Below are positions 7,572 through 9,678 of a DNA stretch of 9,678 bases, one piece after another. This stretch comes from Cohaesibacteraceae bacterium (GTDB lineage Bacteria > Pseudomonadota > Alphaproteobacteria > Rhizobiales > Cohaesibacteraceae), in assembly GCA_016764535.1 (NCBI GenBank), contig JAESRR010000073.1, positions 1-9,678 on the forward strand, in the 5' to 3' direction. Every line of letters starts with the position of its first letter. Position 1 is the first letter of the stretch. The position numbers and the translations under genes were made by a program. Below the pieces are notes generated by a model. The model saw only the letters and a list, made by a program, of their open reading frames with translations, searched no databases and had not been told where the DNA came from.

Positions 7572-7694
7572 GCCGCTCATTAATTTCATTACAAAATGGT
7601 AAATTACCAAATCGTAAGTTGAAGCAACAATTGAGACCGCGCATTCTATTCTTGTCATTGAACCCGGTGACATCGAAAACCAATGGAGCGCGCA
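7572..7694. other. Gap between glnE and the EF-hand gene
   Basis: The 123 bases hold a short hairpin, TGGTA-AAT-TACCA (7597-7609), with no T run after it, so it is at best a weak terminator or a small operator. TTGAAG (7619-7624) with CATTCT (7642-7647), 17 bases apart, is a weak promoter candidate for the EF-hand gene. I see no small gene. Confidence 0.35.
7685..7688 (+). promoter_or_regulatory. Ribosome binding site fixing the EF-hand gene start
   Basis: GGAG lies six bases before the ATG at 7695. An in-frame ATG at 7683 overlaps this site and has no ribosome site of its own, so the later start is preferred. Confidence 0.7.
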
Positions 7695-8180
7695 ATGTTA
7701 AAATCCATCCACAAGGCACTTGTCGTGGCGTTTGGAATGTCTGTTGTCATGACAGGCCTTGCGTTGGCCATGGATAAAAGATTGGGACATGGTCCGGATT
7801 CCCGCTGTCGTCCTGATTTTCTTACTATGGACAAAGATAGAAACAGTGTTCTCTCCATCGAAGAATATTTGTCGCCGATTCAACAGCGCATGAATGGATT
7901 TGACGCAAATGCAGACGGGTTGGTCTCCGGTATTGAAATTGACGCTATTTTCTCCAAACATATTGAACGCATGAAAGCGCAACTTGTGGCCCGTCTTGAT
8001 GTAAATGGTGACGGTAAAATTACTACTGATGAAATTCAGCGTCAGGCAACAAAACGTTTTGCAACTCTTGACCGCAATGATAGTGGGGATCTGGATTTAC
8101 ATGAAATTGGTATTCGGGGAAAACCGCACGGTAAAAGACCGCCGAAACATTCCTGGCTACACAAGACCAGTTGCATTTAA
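7695..8180 (+). CDS. Exported four-EF-hand calcium-binding protein
   Basis: A 161-residue protein with a signal peptide (MLKSIHK, a hydrophobic run to about 24, likely cut after LALA at residue 25), so it is probably periplasmic or secreted. Four 12-residue EF-hand loops follow: 46-57 (DKDRNSVLSIEE), 70-81 (DANADGLVSGIE), 102-113 (DVNGDGKITTDE) and 126-137 (DRNDSGDLDLHE). Every loop has Asp at position 1, Asp/Asn at 3 and Glu at 12. Loops 2 to 4 have the usual Gly at 6; loop 1 has Ser there and may bind more weakly. The loops form two pairs: 24 residues start to start within a pair, 32 between pairs, as in many bacterial EF-hand proteins and unlike the roughly 36 of calmodulin. Two cysteines (38 and 160) bracket the calcium region and could form a disulfide. 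The tail (141-161) is basic and rich in His, Lys and Pro. The partner and function are unknown: calcium buffering, sensing or structural stabilisation are all possible. It has its own ribosome site and stands alone between glnE and a converging kinase gene. Confidence 0.85.
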   Translation: MLKSIHKALVVAFGMSVVMTGLALAMDKRLGHGPDSRCRPDFLTMDKDRNSVLSIEEYLSPIQQRMNGFDANADGLVSGIEIDAIFSKHIERMKAQLVARLDVNGDGKITTDEIQRQATKRFATLDRNDSGDLDLHEIGIRGKPHGKRPPKHSWLHKTSCI

Positions 8181-8237
8181 ATGCAACGCGGATCGGTGGC
8201 TATATTCAACGATTTGCTCTCGTTTTCAACTTACTTG

Positions 8238-8278
8238 AAAAATCGGCCCCGGAACGCACCCTAAAGGTAATCCGGGGC
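8238..8278 (-). terminator. Intrinsic terminator between converging genes
   Basis: A perfect 8-bp inverted repeat, GCCCCGGA (8246-8253) and TCCGGGGC (8271-8278), encloses 17 bases that contain a small nested ACC/GGT hairpin (8258-8260 with 8266-8268). Read on the minus strand the stem is followed after three bases by five T (8242-8238), a good Rho-independent terminator for the kinase gene that stops 20 bases upstream of it at 8299. On the plus strand the stem can still form after the EF-hand gene, but only a poor T run follows, so termination that way is less certain. Confidence 0.75.
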
Positions 8279-8298
8279 AAGTTGTTTGGCGGGGGAGT

Positions 8299-9678
8299 TT
8301 ACGCCGCCGATACTATGCGTGTCGCTTTGGGAGAGGAAGTCGACACACAATTCCCATGTTCAGATAAAACTGGTTTGTTTGACAGTATGGTCTCTGCGTT
8401 TTGAACTGTTCGAATTACATTTGTACCTGATACGCCAATTACATCGGACTGCATGTGCTGTTCATTTTGAACTACAGGTGCCGTGATTTTTTTTGCCGCG
8501 GCTTTTATTGTATTTATTGTCTCTGTGTTGTTTAATTCATTTCGTTTTGACACAGGGAATTTTATGTAAACATCTGTTCCTTTGGTGCTCGTTGAAGCAA
8601 CTTTTAAAGAACCATGGTGCAATTCAACTAATGATACGGCAATTGCCAAACCTAGTCCAGGTCCCCTGTGGTTCTTTGTAAACTGATTCTGAACTTGTTC
8701 GAAGGGTTTGCCGATTTCTTTTAGAAATTTATTTGGAATGCCAATTCCATTATCACTGATTTTAATCGTAATACTACCAGGTTCGAGAATTTCTTCTATC
8801 GTTATTCTGCCATTTTCTGGTGTGAATTTAACCGCATTGGATAGGATGTTGTAAATGACCTGGTTAATCGCTGCCTTGTCAGCTCTAATGATTGTATTGC
8901 GACTAACCCTATTTAGAATATCAAGTTTACCAGCCTGGATCTCGTTCTCCAGCATTGTCAACGCATGGTCGACTGCATCACTGGTATCCACCGATTGTTG
9001 TTCAAGATTTACACCACCACGTTCAAGCCGCGACATACTTAAAATGTCGTTGATAACATCCAGAAGAAAATTTCCACTTTTGTGGATATCATAGCAATAT
9101 TCGCGATACTTGGAACAACCCAGTTCTCCAAAAACTTCTTCTGACATCATTTCAGAAAACCCGATAATCGCATTAAGAGGAGTTCTCAATTCATGGCTTA
9201 TATTTGCCAGAAACTCGGATTTTTTGGTATTGGCGGTTTCTGCCCGTTGTTTTTCACTTGAATATTTTCGCGCCAGATCTGCTAGCTGTCTGGCCTGGCG
9301 CTGTAGCGTGGTTCTCGAGAATTCCAAATCACTAATTGTAGCTTTCAGTTCAATTTCCGAGGATTCGAGCCGCTGTTGATGTAGTTTAATTTCCGAGATA
9401 TCGGTCCCGATTGATACAAAGCTGCCATCATCGGTTCTGCGCTCGTTAATTTGTAACCAGCGCCCACCTTTTAACTGGGCTTCATAGATACGAGCGGTGC
9501 TTTCTGATTTTCCATGTGAATTCAGCCTGTTAACAATTTCTGGTTGGCGCGCATTCGACATAATCTCATGGTAATTGACCCCGGTTTGAACCTGCTCTGT
9601 TTTAAGCCCATGAAATTGCCGGTATTTTTCATTGCACAGCACGAGATTATTTTGATCATCCCATAGAACAAATGCTTC
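8299..9678 (-). CDS. PAS-domain sensor histidine kinase (5' end outside window)
   Basis: The gene reads leftward and its start lies beyond the right edge: the frame is open to base 9678, and the codons there (EAFVLWDDQNN...) belong to the PAS domain, so the GTG at 9642 is internal. The visible 459 residues show a PAS domain (about 1-98, ending 'ERRTDDGSFVSIGTDISEIK'), a coiled-coil-like stretch (98-152), a dimerisation domain with phosphoacceptor His162 in 'FLANISHELRTPLNAIIGFSEMM' (codon 9195-9193), and an ATPase domain with N-box Asn281, G1 'ISDNGIGIP' (307-315) and G2 'GPGLGLAI' (339-346). No membrane segment is visible in this part. The DHp pattern, including 'FGELG...Y...IH.SG..LLD.INDIL', resembles the PleC/DivJ/PdhS cell-cycle kinases of Alphaproteobacteria; that is family inference, not proof of role. 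After the ATPase domain comes a polar tail of about 83 residues (377-459) that I cannot assign and that is not a receiver domain. Hand counts give about 34% G+C at 8461-8580 and 8701-8820, below glnE. Confidence 0.92.
   Translation of the reverse strand, partial: EAFVLWDDQNNLVLCNEKYRQFHGLKTEQVQTGVNYHEIMSNARQPEIVNRLNSHGKSESTARIYEAQLKGGRWLQINERRTDDGSFVSIGTDISEIKLHQQRLESSEIELKATISDLEFSRTTLQRQARQLADLARKYSSEKQRAETANTKKSEFLANISHELRTPLNAIIGFSEMMSEEVFGELGCSKYREYCYDIHKSGNFLLDVINDILSMSRLERGGVNLEQQSVDTSDAVDHALTMLENEIQAGKLDILNRVSRNTIIRADKAAINQVIYNILSNAVKFTPENGRITIEEILEPGSITIKISDNGIGIPNKFLKEIGKPFEQVQNQFTKNHRGPGLGLAIAVSLVELHHGSLKVASTSTKGTDVYIKFPVSKRNELNNTETINTIKAAAKKITAPVVQNEQHMQSDVIGVSGTNVIRTVQNAETILSNKPVLSEHGNCVSTSSPKATRIVSAA

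Noticed and set aside
7597..7609. TGGTA-AAT-TACCA hairpin as the glnE terminator
   Set aside because: The stem is only 5 bp, AT-rich and lacks a following T run; kept only as a note in the gap entry.
7568..7777. Short plus-strand frame starting with TTG at the end of glnE
   Set aside because: It runs into the EF-hand gene in another frame, has a rare start, no clear ribosome site and no recognisable protein.
8005..8486. Several short plus-strand frames across the EF-hand 3' end and the kinase gene
   Set aside because: They overlap real genes in other frames or cross the terminator, and their translations show no domain or signal.
1..9678. Mobile element, phage, defence island or biosynthetic cluster
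   Set aside because: No transposase, integrase, flanking target repeats, CRISPR-like repeats or toxin-antitoxin pair is visible; the genes are chromosomal housekeeping and signalling types.

Overview
The window looks like ordinary chromosomal DNA from an alphaproteobacterium, most likely a member of the Hyphomicrobiales (Rhizobiales). The grounds are the order htrA/degP – OmpR-type response regulator – sensor kinase – glnE, which I recall from rhizobial genomes, and a PAS-containing kinase whose phosphoacceptor region resembles the PleC/DivJ/PdhS group of that class. Base composition is moderate for the class: hand counts of sampled 60-base lines give about 45% G+C in htrA and glnE, and about 34% in parts of the reverse-strand kinase. 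I cannot name a genus.

Layout, left to right. Bases 1-585 (+) are the 3' end of a YegD-type Hsp70-family chaperone gene whose start lies outside the window. Bases 773-2296 (+) encode a complete periplasmic HtrA/DegP serine protease (signal peptide, His-Asp-Ser triad, two PDZ domains). A 172-bp gap follows, with a good intrinsic terminator and two further hairpins, two of the three built from the same CTGATC/GATCAG repeat. Bases 2469-7571 (+) form a tightly packed unit: OmpR-family response regulator, membrane sensor histidine kinase (1-nt overlap) and glnE, the bifunctional glutamine synthetase adenylyltransferase/adenylyl-removing enzyme (8-nt overlap). Bases 7695-8180 (+) encode a small exported protein with four EF-hand calcium-binding loops. 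A hairpin terminator at 8238-8278 serves the reverse-strand gene converging on it, a PAS-domain histidine kinase (8299 to beyond the right edge, minus strand) cut off at its 5' end.

How they may work together. HtrA handles misfolded envelope proteins, and the adjacent two-component pair is a plausible regulator of envelope stress genes including htrA, but nothing in the sequence proves that link. GlnE switches glutamine synthetase off and on by adenylylating and de-adenylylating it according to nitrogen status. Its start codon lies inside the sensor kinase gene, so its translation is probably coupled to that of the kinase. The EF-hand protein is probably a periplasmic or secreted calcium binder with its own transcription unit.

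I see no mobile element, CRISPR array, tRNA, rRNA or phage gene, and no convincing new defence or biosynthetic system. The points most worth a second look are the repeat-based hairpin tandem upstream of the response regulator, the coupling of glnE to a two-component system, and the unexplained AT-rich C-terminal extension of the reverse-strand kinase.
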